A stretch of 64,000 nucleotides of DNA from Streptomyces sp. WAC 04229 (GTDB lineage: Bacteria > Actinomycetota > Actinomycetes > Streptomycetales > Streptomycetaceae). A program made the position numbers and the translations under genes. The stretch is from positions 1-64,000 of the forward strand of contig NZ_QHJH01000017.1 in NCBI RefSeq assembly GCF_003947455.1, written 5' to 3'. The notes beneath the pieces were generated by a model. The model saw nothing but the letters and a program-made list of their open reading frames with translations. It searched no databases and was not told the origin of the DNA. Positions 1-8,347 of the stretch are shown piece after piece. Numbering within the stretch: position 1 is the first letter of the stretch; the number at the start of each line of letters is the position of its first letter.

Positions 1-43
1 GCCCCCGCCCCTCACCCCGTGTTCCGGGCGATACGCGAGCTAA
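1..43 (+). CDS. 3' end of an upstream gene, probably fruK (1-phosphofructokinase)
   Basis: One frame is open from the window edge to a TAA ten bases before the fruA start, giving only 13 codons. In Streptomyces the fructose PTS permease gene normally follows fruK, which phosphorylates fructose-1-phosphate, so fruK is the likely identity. That is an inference from gene order; the visible residues are too few to identify the protein. Confidence 0.35.
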   Translation, partial: PPPLTPCSGRYAS

Positions 44-53
44 GGAGCCCGCG

Positions 54-2153
54 ATGAGCGACATGATCAGTGCGGATCTGGTCGACCTCGACCTGTCCGC
101 CGACACCAAGGAAGCGGCGGCGCGCGCCCTCGCCGAGCGGATGGCGGCCCGGGGCCGGGTGACCGACCTGGAGGGCTTCCTCGCCGACGTGGCCGCCCGT
201 GAGGCGCAGATGCCGACCGGCCTCGACGGCGGCATCGGCATCCCGCACTGCCGCAGCGAGCACGTCACCGAGCCCACGCTGGCCTTCGGGCGCAGTGCGC
301 GGGGCATCGACTTCGGGGCGGCGGACGGCCCGGCCGACCTGGTCTTCCTGATCGCCGCACCGGCGGGCGCCGACGACGCCCACCTGACGATCCTCTCCTC
401 CCTGGCCAGGCAGTTGATGAACGCCGAGTTCACGGACGCGCTGCGCGCGGTGGGCGACCCCGCGGACGCGGCGGCGCTGATCCGCGGCGAGGAGCCCGCG
501 GCCGACGCCGGCGACGAGGACTCCGCGGCCGCCGGCGACGAGGACTCCGTGGCGACCCCGGCGGCGGCCTCCGCCGGGGCCGCCACGGTCGGCACCGGCG
601 ACCGGGAGGACCCCGGGCCGTCCGGGCGCCCCTTCCGGATCGTCGCCGTCACCTCCTGCCCCACCGGCATCGCGCACACCTACATGGCCGCCGAGTCGCT
701 GGAGAACGCGGGCCGCGAGGAAGGCGTCGAGGTCGTCGTCGAGACCCAGGGCTCGGCCGGGTTCGACCGGCTGGACCCCGCGGTGATCGCGGCGGCGGAC
801 GGCGTGATCCTCGCCCACGACGTGCCGGTGCGCGAGAAGGACCGCTTCGCCGGGAAGCCCACCGTCGACACCGGCGTCAAGGCCGCCGTCAACCGGCCGG
901 GCGAGCTGATCGGCGAGGTCCGCGGGAAGGCGGCCCGCGGCGAGGCCACGGCGGCCGGGGCGGCGGATCGGTCCGGTTCCGCCGGTGCGACGCCGGTCGA
1001 GCGGGGCGGCGAGTCCGGCGAGGGGTACGGGACGAAGCTCCGCAAGTGGCTGATGTCCGGCGTCAGTTACATGGTGCCGTTCGTCGCCGCGGGCGGTCTG
1101 CTGATCGCCCTGGGCTTCGCGATCGGCGGCTACGAGATCAACAAGGCGCCCTCCGTGATGGACCACTTCGTGTGGACCCAGGCGGACAGCTGGGCGGCCC
1201 TGCTCTTCCAGATCGGCGGGGTGGCCTTCGCCTTCCTCGTCCCGGTGCTGGCCGGCTACATCGCCTACGGCATGGCCGACCGGCCGGGCCTCGTTCCCGG
1301 CTTCGTCGGCGGCTCGATCGCGCTGACCATCGACGCCGGTTTCCTCGGCGGTCTGGCGGCCGGTCTGATCTCGGGTGCGGTGGTGCTGGCCATCCAACGG
1401 GTGCGCATCCCGAAGGCGTTGCGCGGGATCATGCCGGTGGTGGTGATCCCGCTGATCTCGGCGGCGGTCGTCGGGTTCCTGATGTTCGTGGTGATCGGCA
1501 AGCCCATCGCGTCCGCACAGTCGGCGATGACCGACTGGCTGAACGGCCTGTCCGGCGCCAACGCGGTCCTGCTCGGCGCGCTCCTCGGCCTGATGATGTG
1601 CTTCGACCTCGGCGGCCCGGTCAACAAGGTCGCCTACACCTTCGCCACCGCGGGCATCGCGGTCGCCAGCCCCAGCGACTCGGCGATGAAGATCATGGCG
1701 GCGGTGATGGCGGCCGGCATGGTCCCGCCGCTGGCGATGGCCCTGGCCACCACCGTGCGCGGCCGGCTCTTCAACGCCGCCGAGCGCGAGAACGGCAAGG
1801 CCGCCTGGGTGCTGGGCGCCTCCTTCATCTCCGAGGGCGCGATCCCGTTCGCCGCGGCCGACCCGCTGCGGGTCATCCCGTCCTCGATGGTGGGCGGCGC
1901 GGTCACCGGCGCCCTGTCGATGGCCTTCGGCGCCACGCTGCGGGCCCCGCACGGCGGCATCTTCGTGGTCCCGCTGATCGGCAACCCTCTGCTCTACCTG
2001 GTCGCCATCGCGGCCGGCGTCTGCGTCACCACGGCCCTGGTGATCGTCCTCAAGGGCCTGCGCAAACCGGCGCGGGGGGCGACGGCCCAGGGGTCCGGCG
2101 GTGCGGACGCGTCGGCCCCGGCACCCGGGGCGAAGCAGCCGGTGGCCGCGTAG
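54..2153 (+). CDS. fruA: Fructose-specific PTS permease, fused EIIA-EIIB-EIIC
   Basis: Membrane permease that imports fructose while phosphorylating it to fructose-1-phosphate with phosphate from HPr. The 699-residue protein shows the order A-B-C. An EIIA domain occupies residues 1-145, with the phospho-acceptor His65 in GIGIPHCRS. An acidic Ala/Pro linker carries a repeated GDEDS. An EIIB domain follows with Cys202 in VTSCPTGIAHT, and EIIC (about residues 330-680) is a multi-spanning membrane domain with GGPVNKVAYTF and RAPHGGIFV motifs. AAGGAG precedes the ATG. It sits close behind a probable fruK end, so it is likely the last gene of a fructose operon. Domain content and motifs make the call secure. 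Confidence 0.97.
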   Translation: MSDMISADLVDLDLSADTKEAAARALAERMAARGRVTDLEGFLADVAAREAQMPTGLDGGIGIPHCRSEHVTEPTLAFGRSARGIDFGAADGPADLVFLIAAPAGADDAHLTILSSLARQLMNAEFTDALRAVGDPADAAALIRGEEPAADAGDEDSAAAGDEDSVATPAAASAGAATVGTGDREDPGPSGRPFRIVAVTSCPTGIAHTYMAAESLENAGREEGVEVVVETQGSAGFDRLDPAVIAAADGVILAHDVPVREKDRFAGKPTVDTGVKAAVNRPGELIGEVRGKAARGEATAAGAADRSGSAGATPVERGGESGEGYGTKLRKWLMSGVSYMVPFVAAGGLLIALGFAIGGYEINKAPSVMDHFVWTQADSWAALLFQIGGVAFAFLVPVLAGYIAYGMADRPGLVPGFVGGSIALTIDAGFLGGLAAGLISGAVVLAIQRVRIPKALRGIMPVVVIPLISAAVVGFLMFVVIGKPIASAQSAMTDWLNGLSGANAVLLGALLGLMMCFDLGGPVNKVAYTFATAGIAVASPSDSAMKIMAAVMAAGMVPPLAMALATTVRGRLFNAAERENGKAAWVLGASFISEGAIPFAAADPLRVIPSSMVGGAVTGALSMAFGATLRAPHGGIFVVPLIGNPLLYLVAIAAGVCVTTALVIVLKGLRKPARGATAQGSGGADASAPAPGAKQPVAA

Positions 2154-2182
2154 AGCCGGGGCGGCCGGACGCTCCCGCCGTC

Positions 2183-2217
2183 ACCGCTCACCGCTCACCG
2201 CTCACCGCTCACCGCTC
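2183..2217. repeat. Five perfect tandem copies of the 7-mer ACCGCTC
   Basis: The heptamer ACCGCTC is repeated five times without error in the spacer between fruA and the convergent gene. The last copy contributes the stop codon of the minus-strand gene. Seven is not a multiple of three, so copy-number change would shift the reading frame of anything translated through it, but here the repeat lies at or after both stop codons. Confidence 0.9.
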
Positions 2218-2965
2218 AGGAGGAGGGCTGCGCGGCCCGTCGCTCCATCGCACGGCGGGCCGCGTCCTCGCTGTCGTAGACCTCGCACATGTGCCGTCCG
2301 TCGGGCGTGGCCGTGTGCTCGACCTCCCAGAGAGAGACCTCGGCGCCGTCCCGGAGCAGGAACGCGTGCTCGTAGAGCGAGAACCCGGCCCGGGCGCGGC
2401 CCGCGCGGCCGGGACCGCCGAAGGCCTGGATGATCTGGTGCGCGGACGCCGTCGCCAGCAGCTCGGCCAACTCGGATCCCGGCCGGTCCGTGTTCTCCGC
2501 CCGGCGCAGCAGCCGACGGGCGTGGTCCGCCGAGGCGTCGGAGACGTAGGCGTGCCGCGGGGCCGGGACCGGGGAGTGGTGCACCTGCACCGGCAGTTCG
2601 AAGTCCGGCGTCTCCGGCGGCAGCGCCAGCCGGGAGGTCGCGGTGCGCAGCTCCTCGTCGTCCAGGTACACCTCGTGCTGCGGTTCACCGCCCGGCACGG
2701 TGTTGTGGACCAGCTCCCAGAGCGTGAGCGCCGAACCGTCGGCGAGCAGCCAGGTGTGCCGGTACGTCTCACGGTGCAGCCCCGCGCTGTGGTGCGCGGA
2801 GTGCAGGGAACCGTCGTGCGCCAGCGCGCAGTCCAGGTGCCGTATCGTCTCGTCGGGCAGTTCGAACGAGTTCAGGGCGCGACCCAGCAGCCGCATGAGG
2901 TGCTCCTCCGGAGACTCGGGCGACTCGGGTGGTTCGTACGCTGCCGTCTCGTACGGAACGCTCAA
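2216..2965 (-). CDS. Conserved Streptomyces protein of unknown function (DUF6227-like)
   Basis: Soluble 249-residue protein with no signal peptide or membrane segment. I think it belongs to the Streptomyces family DUF6227, but this is from memory of its look. The sequence shows an internal duplication: a segment around residue 69 (HTWLLADGSALTLWELVH, ending EVYLDDEELRTA) is mirrored around residue 200 (HAFLLRDGAEVSLWEVEH, ending EVYDSEDAARRA). Each copy looks like a small beta-rich unit with a conserved DG-x-x-(V/L)-(S/T)-LWE core. The start is TTG with GGGAG a few bases upstream. It converges on fruA. No function can be assigned. Confidence 0.75.
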   Translation of the reverse strand: MSVPYETAAYEPPESPESPEEHLMRLLGRALNSFELPDETIRHLDCALAHDGSLHSAHHSAGLHRETYRHTWLLADGSALTLWELVHNTVPGGEPQHEVYLDDEELRTATSRLALPPETPDFELPVQVHHSPVPAPRHAYVSDASADHARRLLRRAENTDRPGSELAELLATASAHQIIQAFGGPGRAGRARAGFSLYEHAFLLRDGAEVSLWEVEHTATPDGRHMCEVYDSEDAARRAMERRAAQPSS

Positions 2966-3179
2966 GGTTTCTCCCGGCGTTGCTGCATGTCACCTTGTGG
3001 GTGCATACCGTAGCCCCTCGATCGGACATCATGTCCGGGAACCGAGAAAACGTACGCACGAAAAACCGGCGGGCCGCGCGAAAAGTCCCGCACGACCCGA
3101 CGTTCCGTCAAAATCCGCTGGTCAACAGCCGGTCGGACGACATCCGCCGCAACTTTGCCACCCCGCCCGGCCGTCCCCG

Positions 3180-4214
3180 TCACCCGCCGTACAGCTCCCC
3201 GTACGACGGCCACGCCCCGCCCGGTCCGTCCACCGGCCCGGCGGCCCGGACCGCGCGGACGATCGCACGCGTCACCATGTCCGCGCCCGCCGCCAGCACC
3301 TCGTTCAGCGCGAGCGGCTGCCCCTCGGCGAGTGGACGCGCCCCGGTCGCCAGCGCGAACACCGTGTCCCCGTCACTGAGCAGGTGCACCGGCCGAACGG
3401 CGCGCGCGATGCCGTCGTGTGCCGTGCCGGCCAGCTTCTGCGCCTGCGCCTTCGACAGGTCGGCGTCGGTGGCGACCACGGCGAGCGTGGTGTTCAACGG
3501 CGGCGGTGCGTTCCTCGCCGCGACCTCCGCCAGCCGCCGCCCCGCCGCCGCGTGCACCTCAGGCGCCGGGTACGGGACCCGCCCGCCGCCGAACAGCTCC
3601 CCGTACAGCACCCCCGTCTCCGGATCCGTCACCGACCCCGCCGCGTTGGCCACCACCAGCGCCGCCACCGTGATGCCCGAGTCCAGCACGGTGCTCGCGG
3701 TGCCGACCCCGCCCTTCAGCGTGCCGACCACGGCCCCCGTGCCCGCCCCGACGCATCCCTGCGGCACCACGGCGCCGGGGGAGTCCGCACTCGCCTGCGC
3801 CGCCTCGACGGCCGCCCGTCCGGTGGCGGCGTCCGGCCTGGCCCGGAAGTCGCCGCCGCGCCCCAGGTCGAAGACGCAGGCCGCGGGCACCACCGGCACC
3901 ACGTGCGCGGGGTCCGGCCCGACGCGCACGCCGCGTCCCCGCTCCTCCAGCCAGGCCATCACCCCCGACGCCGCGTCGAGCCCGTACGCGCTGCCGCCGG
4001 TCAGCACCACCGCCTGCACCCGCTGGACCAGGTTGCGCGGATCGAGCGCGTCGGTCTCCTTGGTGCCGGGGCCGCCGCCGCGCACGTCCACGGCCGCCAC
4101 CGCCCCGGCCTCCGGAGCGAGCACCACCGTCGTCCCCGTGAGCCATCCGTCGCCGCGCCGCGTCGCGTGCCCCACCAGCAGCCCGGCGACGTCCGTCAAT
4201 GCGTCAACTGTCAT
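3180..4214 (-). CDS. P1 family (S58) peptidase, DmpA/BapA-like aminopeptidase
   Basis: N-terminal-nucleophile hydrolase related to L-aminopeptidase/D-esterase DmpA. Family members cut themselves into two chains and then release N-terminal residues from small peptides or beta-peptides. Seen here: the opening LTDVAGLLVGHAT, a GGSAYGLDAASGV segment, a glycine-rich core (GCVGAGTGAVVGTLKGG) and the NTTLAVVATDA motif near residue 241. In this family the bond before the first Thr is cleaved and that Thr becomes the nucleophile. ATG is chosen so that the protein opens MTVDALTDVAG; a GTG six codons upstream is an alternative. The 344-residue length suits the family. The substrate is unknown. Confidence 0.9.
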   Translation of the reverse strand: MTVDALTDVAGLLVGHATRRGDGWLTGTTVVLAPEAGAVAAVDVRGGGPGTKETDALDPRNLVQRVQAVVLTGGSAYGLDAASGVMAWLEERGRGVRVGPDPAHVVPVVPAACVFDLGRGGDFRARPDAATGRAAVEAAQASADSPGAVVPQGCVGAGTGAVVGTLKGGVGTASTVLDSGITVAALVVANAAGSVTDPETGVLYGELFGGGRVPYPAPEVHAAAGRRLAEVAARNAPPPLNTTLAVVATDADLSKAQAQKLAGTAHDGIARAVRPVHLLSDGDTVFALATGARPLAEGQPLALNEVLAAGADMVTRAIVRAVRAAGPVDGPGGAWPSYGELYGG

Positions 4215-4260
4215 ACCGCCAGTGTTGTCCACACCGGCGGCCGGGGCGGGCCGCGCCCGG

Positions 4261-5493
4261 TCAGGCGGCGGACGGCGTCGCGCCCCGCGTCCGCCCGGTG
4301 CGCCGCGCGGTCAGCGTCACGCCGGCCGCCACGGCCAGCGCCAGGACGACACCGGCCGCCGGCACCGCCATGTCCCCGAGGAAGGTGCAGCAGATCACCA
4401 GCAGCGCGGCGGTCGGCAGCACCAACTGCTCGGCGATGCCCACCTTGAAGTGCCGTGCGTGCAGCGCCCACACCGTGATCAGGTACAGCGCCGTCGGCAG
4501 GGTCACCGCCGCGGACGCCGCGAGCGTCGAGATGTGCGCCTTCCCCACGGTCTGCTCCACCGCCACCTCCAGCCCCGCCCCGATCGCGGCAGCCGAGGCG
4601 AACACCACGTAGTGGCCGTACCCCCACACGAACGACTCCCTGTTGGTCCGCAGGCGGCTGTGGACGGGGACCACGAAGTAGATCCACCAGGCGGAGAAGA
4701 CGAGGAGCAGCCCGCCCGCCGCGATCGGCAGCACCTCGCCCAGCGCGTCGTTCTCCTCGATGCCCGACTTCACCGCCACCGTGGCCGCCGCGACGGTCTC
4801 GCCGAGCACGATGATCGTGAGCAGCCCGTACCGCTCGGAGATGTGGTGCGGATGCCAGGACGACATGTGCCTGCGCTCGGCGAACACCGGCACGCACAGC
4901 TCCAGCACCACCATCGCCAGGTACAGCCAGCCGCGGCCGCCCTCGGGCAGGATGAGCAGTCCCAGCCAGCCGACCTGGCAGACCAGCACGCCTCCCGCGT
5001 ATCTCAGGGCCATGGCACGCTCCGCCGCCCCGGCCGTGCGCGCCGCCCGGAGCCACTGCACCGACATGGCGATCCGCATGATCACGTAGCCGAGGACGAC
5101 GGCCACGTAGTCGTGGTCCTCGAAGGCCCGGGAGACGCCCGCCGCCAGCACCAGCACACCGGCCATCTGCACCAGGGTGACGATCCGGTAGAGCACGTCG
5201 TCGTTGTCGTAGGCCGAGGCGAACCAGGTGAAGTTCATCCACGCCCACCAGATGGCGAAGAAGATCATCGCGTAGTCGAGAACGCCCTCGCCGGCATGGC
5301 CCTCGGCGACCGAGTGCACCAGTTGCACGCCCGCCTGGGCGATGGCGACGACGAAGCACAGGTCGAAGAAGAGCTCCAGCGGCGTGGCGACGCGGTGCGG
5401 CTCCTGCCGCCCGCGGGCCTTCAGGCTGCGGACCGGAGGACGGGCGCCGGGCGGCCCCGAGGGCGCGCCCGCGGGCTGGGGACTGGACGTCAT
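4261..5493 (-). CDS. ltrA: LtrA family (low temperature requirement) membrane protein
   Basis: Polytopic membrane protein of the LtrA family, named after a Listeria gene needed for growth in the cold; the biochemical role is not established. The 410-residue chain opens with a short Pro-rich tail, then the family signature VATPLELFFDLCFVVAIAQ, and about a dozen hydrophobic segments including the conserved ERYGLLTIIVLGE block. Start chosen at MTSSPQPAG, which has GGGAG upstream; the same frame stays open further but without family similarity. It lies 46 bases upstream of the P1 peptidase gene on the same strand, so the two may be cotranscribed. Confidence 0.93.
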   Translation of the reverse strand: MTSSPQPAGAPSGPPGARPPVRSLKARGRQEPHRVATPLELFFDLCFVVAIAQAGVQLVHSVAEGHAGEGVLDYAMIFFAIWWAWMNFTWFASAYDNDDVLYRIVTLVQMAGVLVLAAGVSRAFEDHDYVAVVLGYVIMRIAMSVQWLRAARTAGAAERAMALRYAGGVLVCQVGWLGLLILPEGGRGWLYLAMVVLELCVPVFAERRHMSSWHPHHISERYGLLTIIVLGETVAAATVAVKSGIEENDALGEVLPIAAGGLLLVFSAWWIYFVVPVHSRLRTNRESFVWGYGHYVVFASAAAIGAGLEVAVEQTVGKAHISTLAASAAVTLPTALYLITVWALHARHFKVGIAEQLVLPTAALLVICCTFLGDMAVPAAGVVLALAVAAGVTLTARRTGRTRGATPSAA

Positions 5494-5555
5494 GGCTCCC
5501 AGCACAGCAGAGACGACGCCGGTCCGCTTGTGGAGCGGGGCCGTACCCTGGACCC

Positions 5556-5732
5556 ATGAGTACCGCCCCCGAACCCGAGCCGCGCGCGCCCAGGCCGGCG
5601 CTGGTCTTCGACGACCCGCTGGACCAGCAGACGTCGGACGACACCGACCGCGGCTGGGGCGAGCGGCCCGAGGGCGACAGCGCGGCCGACCTGAAGCGCT
5701 TCCTCGACGAGAAGCCGCCGCACCACCTGTGA
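5556..5732 (+). CDS. Small acidic protein of 58 residues, unknown function
   Basis: A short ORF lies between the divergent ltrA gene and the convergent mscL gene. It starts MSTAPEPEPRAPRPALVF and ends LKRFLDEKPPHHL. Composition is protein-like rather than random for this GC content: a hydrophobic PALVFDDPLD turn, then an acidic middle and a short amphipathic end. The ATG lies about 60 bases from the divergent ltrA start, which leaves room for a shared promoter region. I have an impression that similar small ORFs occur near mscL in other Streptomyces, but cannot verify it. No domain recognised. Confidence 0.65.
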   Translation: MSTAPEPEPRAPRPALVFDDPLDQQTSDDTDRGWGERPEGDSAADLKRFLDEKPPHHL

Positions 5733-5775
5733 GGCGCGCGGGCACCCGCCCGCCGCCCGGCGGCTGCCGCTGGCC

Positions 5776-6246
5776 CTAGGAGCGGTCGGGCCCCGAGCCG
5801 CGCCGCGCGACCAGCTCGTCCCGGATCTCCTTGAGTACCTCCAGCTCGGTGACCTCGATGATCTCCTCGGCGCTCTCCTTGGCCCTGCGGCGGGCCTCCT
5901 GCCGGGCCAGGTACTTCGCCATGGGCAGGACCATCAGGAAGTAGACGACGGCCGCGGTGATCAGGAACGAGAGTGTGGCGCCCAGCACCGAGCCCCACAG
6001 GATCCGCACGCCCGTCGCGGTGTCGCCGGTCCCGGTGCACGGGCCCTTCAGGCAGGAGCTGTAACTGTCCAGGCTCTGCGTGCCGAACGCCCCGATCACC
6101 GGGTTGATGACCCCCTTCACCACCGAGTTGACGATGTTGGTGAAGGCGGCGCCGATGACGACCGCCACCGCCAGGTCGATGACGTTTCCGCGCATCAGGA
6201 AGGCTTTGAAGCCCTGCCAGAGGCTCGGGTCGCTCTTCTCGCTCAC
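5776..6246 (-). CDS. mscL: Large-conductance mechanosensitive channel MscL
   Basis: Homopentameric channel of the cytoplasmic membrane that opens under high tension and releases solutes during hypo-osmotic shock. The 156-residue protein has the usual layout: amphipathic N-terminal helix ([19 protein letters not shown]), TM1 with [16 protein letters not shown], a periplasmic loop with two cysteines (SSCLKGPC), TM2 ([16 protein letters not shown]) and a charged cytoplasmic helix. The loop is slightly longer than in the E. coli protein (136 residues) and its Cys pair could form an external disulfide, which is typical of actinomycete homologues as far as I know. Confidence 0.97.
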   Translation of the reverse strand: MSEKSDPSLWQGFKAFLMRGNVIDLAVAVVIGAAFTNIVNSVVKGVINPVIGAFGTQSLDSYSSCLKGPCTGTGDTATGVRILWGSVLGATLSFLITAAVVYFLMVLPMAKYLARQEARRRAKESAEEIIEVTELEVLKEIRDELVARRGSGPDRS

Positions 6247-6357
6247 GGTGGACGTTCTCCTCGCTTGAACAGGTGTTGGAATGGAGCGCTCCGCAACCTA
6301 CGTCAGCGTTGGGCCGTCCTGTCCAATCCGGTCCCACGAACGAGCGACTTGACGGCC

Positions 6358-6897
6358 TCAGCACAGGGTCACCGCCAACCGCCCCGTGGTACCCGCGCCG
6401 ACCAGCCGGTGAGCGGTGGCGCGCTCCACCGACACCACGACCAGCGCTCCGCCCGCCGCTCCGTCCACGGGCTCCGGCACCTTCGTCACCCGCGCCCCGC
6501 GCGCGACCACGGAGGCTTCGCCGGTGTCCCCGGTCGCGACCACGTCGACGCGGTCGCCCGGACCGAGCAGCCGCACCGTCTCCGCGTCCGCGATCCGTAC
6601 CGGCGCCGCCACGAGCCGTGGGCCGGGCCGCTCGCGCACCTGGTCGGCCACCGGATGCCCGCGCACCCGCCCCGGATCCGGCCCATCGGCCCCCGGCTGC
6701 GGGCCCGCGGCCACCAGCGCCGCGGCGGTGACGGCGAGCCCGGCGGCCACGACGCCTCGCCGGTGCCGGACGAGCCGGCGCAGCCGGTGTCGTCCGCCGC
6801 GCACCCGCACCGGGGCGAAGAGGGGCACCTCGCCGACGGGTGGCGCGTCGGTGCCGAGCGGGAACGGGCCGGGGGAGGGGAGGACGGAACGGGACAC
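6358..6897 (-). CDS. SAF-domain protein, RcpC/CpaB-like
   Basis: Putative membrane-anchored protein of 179 residues. After a basic cytoplasmic stretch (RHRLRRLVRHRRG) there is one transmembrane segment (VVAAGLAVTAAALVAAG). The extracytoplasmic part has the CpaB/RcpC-like pattern APVRIADAETVRLLGPGDRVDVVA and ends with GALVVVSVERATAHRLVGAG. CpaB proteins help assemble Flp/tad pili, but no tad genes are visible here, so the role is open. The GTG giving MSRSVLPSP is chosen because AGGTGGTG lies just upstream; the frame stays open for another 68 codons of low-complexity Gly/Arg sequence. Its 5' three quarters overlap the run-on reading frame of the upstream phosphorylase. Confidence 0.72.
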   Translation of the reverse strand: MSRSVLPSPGPFPLGTDAPPVGEVPLFAPVRVRGGRHRLRRLVRHRRGVVAAGLAVTAAALVAAGPQPGADGPDPGRVRGHPVADQVRERPGPRLVAAPVRIADAETVRLLGPGDRVDVVATGDTGEASVVARGARVTKVPEPVDGAAGGALVVVSVERATAHRLVGAGTTGRLAVTLC

Positions 6898-7895
6898 GGT
6901 GACCACCACCTGCGACGAGGGATCGGCTTGCGCTCCCACGATGAGGCTTTTCGCCGGACCCCGCCGAGGCCGGTGGACCACCGCCCGTTTGTGGACAACT
7001 CCGCCACCCGAAGGGGACGTTCCGCCTGAACCGGAGCCGCCCCCGTCCCGCGCCGCGGCAGCGCGATCCCCGGATCCATCCCGCCCAGCGCCGCCCCGCA
7101 CGGGCAGTCCCGCTCCCCGTTCTCCGGCAGCGCGGCCACCGCGTCGAACAGGACGCCCCGCAGCCGGTCCACGTTGGCCGCGAACACCCGCAGTACCTCC
7201 TCGTGCGAGACGCCCTCACCGCTCTCGGCGCCGGCGTCCAGGTCGGTGACGAGGGTCAGCGAGGTGTAGCAGAGCTCCAGTTCACGGGCGAGTGCCGACT
7301 CCGGGTGACCGGTCATGCCCACCACCGACCAGCCCTGCGCCCGGTGCCACAGGGACTCCGCCCGGGTGCCGAAGCGGGGCCCCTCGACCACGACCAGGGT
7401 GCCGCCGTCCACGGCCTCCCAGTCCCTTCCCCGCGCCGCCTTCAGCGCGGCGGCCCGCCCGGTGGGGCAGTACGGGTCGGCCAGCGACACGTGCACCACG
7501 TTGGGCACGCTGCCGTCGGGCAGCGGCAGCCCGTCGAAGTACGTCGACGGGCGGGACCTGGTCCGGTCGACGAACTGGTCCGGCACCAGCAGCGTGCCCG
7601 GCCCGTACTCCGGACGCAGGCCGCCGACCGCGCACGGGCCGAGGACCTGGCGCGCGCCGACCGAGCGCAGCGCCCACAGGTTGGCCCGGTAGTTGATCCG
7701 GTGCGGCGGCAGATGGTGGCCGCGACCGTGCCGGGGGAGGAAGGCGACCCGCCGGCCGGCGATCTCGCCGAGGAAGAGAGAGTCGCTGGGCGGCCCGTAC
7801 GGGGTGTCCACCTCGACCTCGGTCACGTCGTCGAGGAACGAGTAGAAACCGGAGCCGCCGATCACGCCGATCTCGGCATTCACCTTGTTCGCCAT
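6486..7895 (-). CDS. mtnP: S-methyl-5'-thioadenosine phosphorylase with an abnormal run-on C-terminus
   Basis: Phosphorolyses methylthioadenosine to adenine and methylthioribose-1-phosphate for methionine and adenine salvage. Residues 1-280 are a complete family member: GVIGGSGFY, phosphate-binding PRHGRGH, HRINYRAN, EGPRFGTRAES and GMTGHPE. Family members normally end about here, at GMDPGIALP (near position 7056). In this sequence no stop follows and the frame runs on for about 189 residues of Arg/Pro/Ser-rich sequence, overlapping 412 bases of the SAF-domain gene in a different frame. This may be a stop-loss mutation, a sequencing error, or a real extension. The enzyme identity is secure; the annotated end is not. 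Confidence 0.85.
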   Translation of the reverse strand: MANKVNAEIGVIGGSGFYSFLDDVTEVEVDTPYGPPSDSLFLGEIAGRRVAFLPRHGRGHHLPPHRINYRANLWALRSVGARQVLGPCAVGGLRPEYGPGTLLVPDQFVDRTRSRPSTYFDGLPLPDGSVPNVVHVSLADPYCPTGRAAALKAARGRDWEAVDGGTLVVVEGPRFGTRAESLWHRAQGWSVVGMTGHPESALARELELCYTSLTLVTDLDAGAESGEGVSHEEVLRVFAANVDRLRGVLFDAVAALPENGERDCPCGAALGGMDPGIALPRRGTGAAPVQAERPLRVAELSTNGRWSTGLGGVRRKASSWERKPIPRRRWWSPCPVPSSPPPARSRSAPTRHPSARCPSSPRCGCAADDTGCAGSSGTGEASWPPGSPSPPRRWWPRARSRGPMGRIRGGCAGIRWPTRCASGPAHGSWRRRYGSRTRRRCGCSVRATASTWSRPGTPAKPPWSRAGRG

Positions 7896-7924
7896 GTCCG
7901 CACCCTAACCGGCCCGGGAAACGA

Positions 7925-7959
7925 CGAGGACCCCGTCGTCGTACGACGACAGGGTCTCG
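7925..7959 (-). terminator. Hairpin between fmdB-like gene and mtnP
   Basis: An imperfect inverted repeat pairs CGAGACCCT with GGGGTCCTCG around a nested GTCGTCGTACGACGAC palindrome. It lies in the 109-base spacer behind the zinc ribbon gene and would end that transcript before mtnP. No long T-run follows, as is usual in Streptomyces. Confidence 0.6.
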
Positions 7960-8004
7960 TAAGAACCTGCTGCGGCGGGGCTGTTCCCGCGCCCGGCCGG
8001 GAGC

Positions 8005-8337
8005 CTACGCGGCGGTGGTGCTGGAGGAGGAGCTGCCGGAGCCGGAGGACGACGAGGACGAACCCGAGCCGGAGGCCGACGACGAGGACGAACCCGAGTC
8101 CGAGGACGAGGAGGACGACGCCCCCGACTTCGACGACGCCGGCGAGCTGCTCGACGAGCTGCCGCGGCTGTCGTTGCGGTAGAAGCCGGAGCCCTTGAAG
8201 ACGATGCCGACCGCCGAGAACACCTTCTTCAGGCGGCCCTGGCAGTTCGGGCACTCGGTGAGCGCGTCGTCGGTGAACTTCTGCACCGCCTCGAGGCCCT
8301 CGCCGCACTCGGTGCACTGGTACTGGTACGTCGGCAC
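8005..8337 (-). CDS. FmdB family zinc ribbon protein with a Ser/Gly tail
   Basis: Small regulatory-type zinc ribbon of the FmdB family: MPTYQYQCTECG near the start and a second CPNC pair around residue 29-32 would bind one Zn ion, followed by the family sequence KVFSAVGIVFKGSGFYRND. The family's function is poorly known; FmdB was proposed as a regulator of formamidase expression. The last half (residues 58-110) is an almost pure Ser/Gly low-complexity tail, likely disordered. The GTG start has AGGAGG at good spacing. A CIRCE-like element lies directly upstream of and next to the ribosome-binding site, suggesting control by HrcA. Confidence 0.9.
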   Translation of the reverse strand: MPTYQYQCTECGEGLEAVQKFTDDALTECPNCQGRLKKVFSAVGIVFKGSGFYRNDSRGSSSSSSPASSKSGASSSSSSDSGSSSSSASGSGSSSSSSGSGSSSSSTTAA

Positions 8338-8347
8338 TGTCTTCCTC

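Noticed and set aside
12..1952. 646-codon minus-strand frame over fruA
   Set aside because: Composition is a His/Arg/Gly shadow of the fruA codons without any domain.
2929..5559. 876-codon plus-strand open frame over the P1 peptidase and ltrA genes
   Set aside because: It is a mirror frame with Arg/Pro/Ser-rich composition; both minus-strand genes have clear families.
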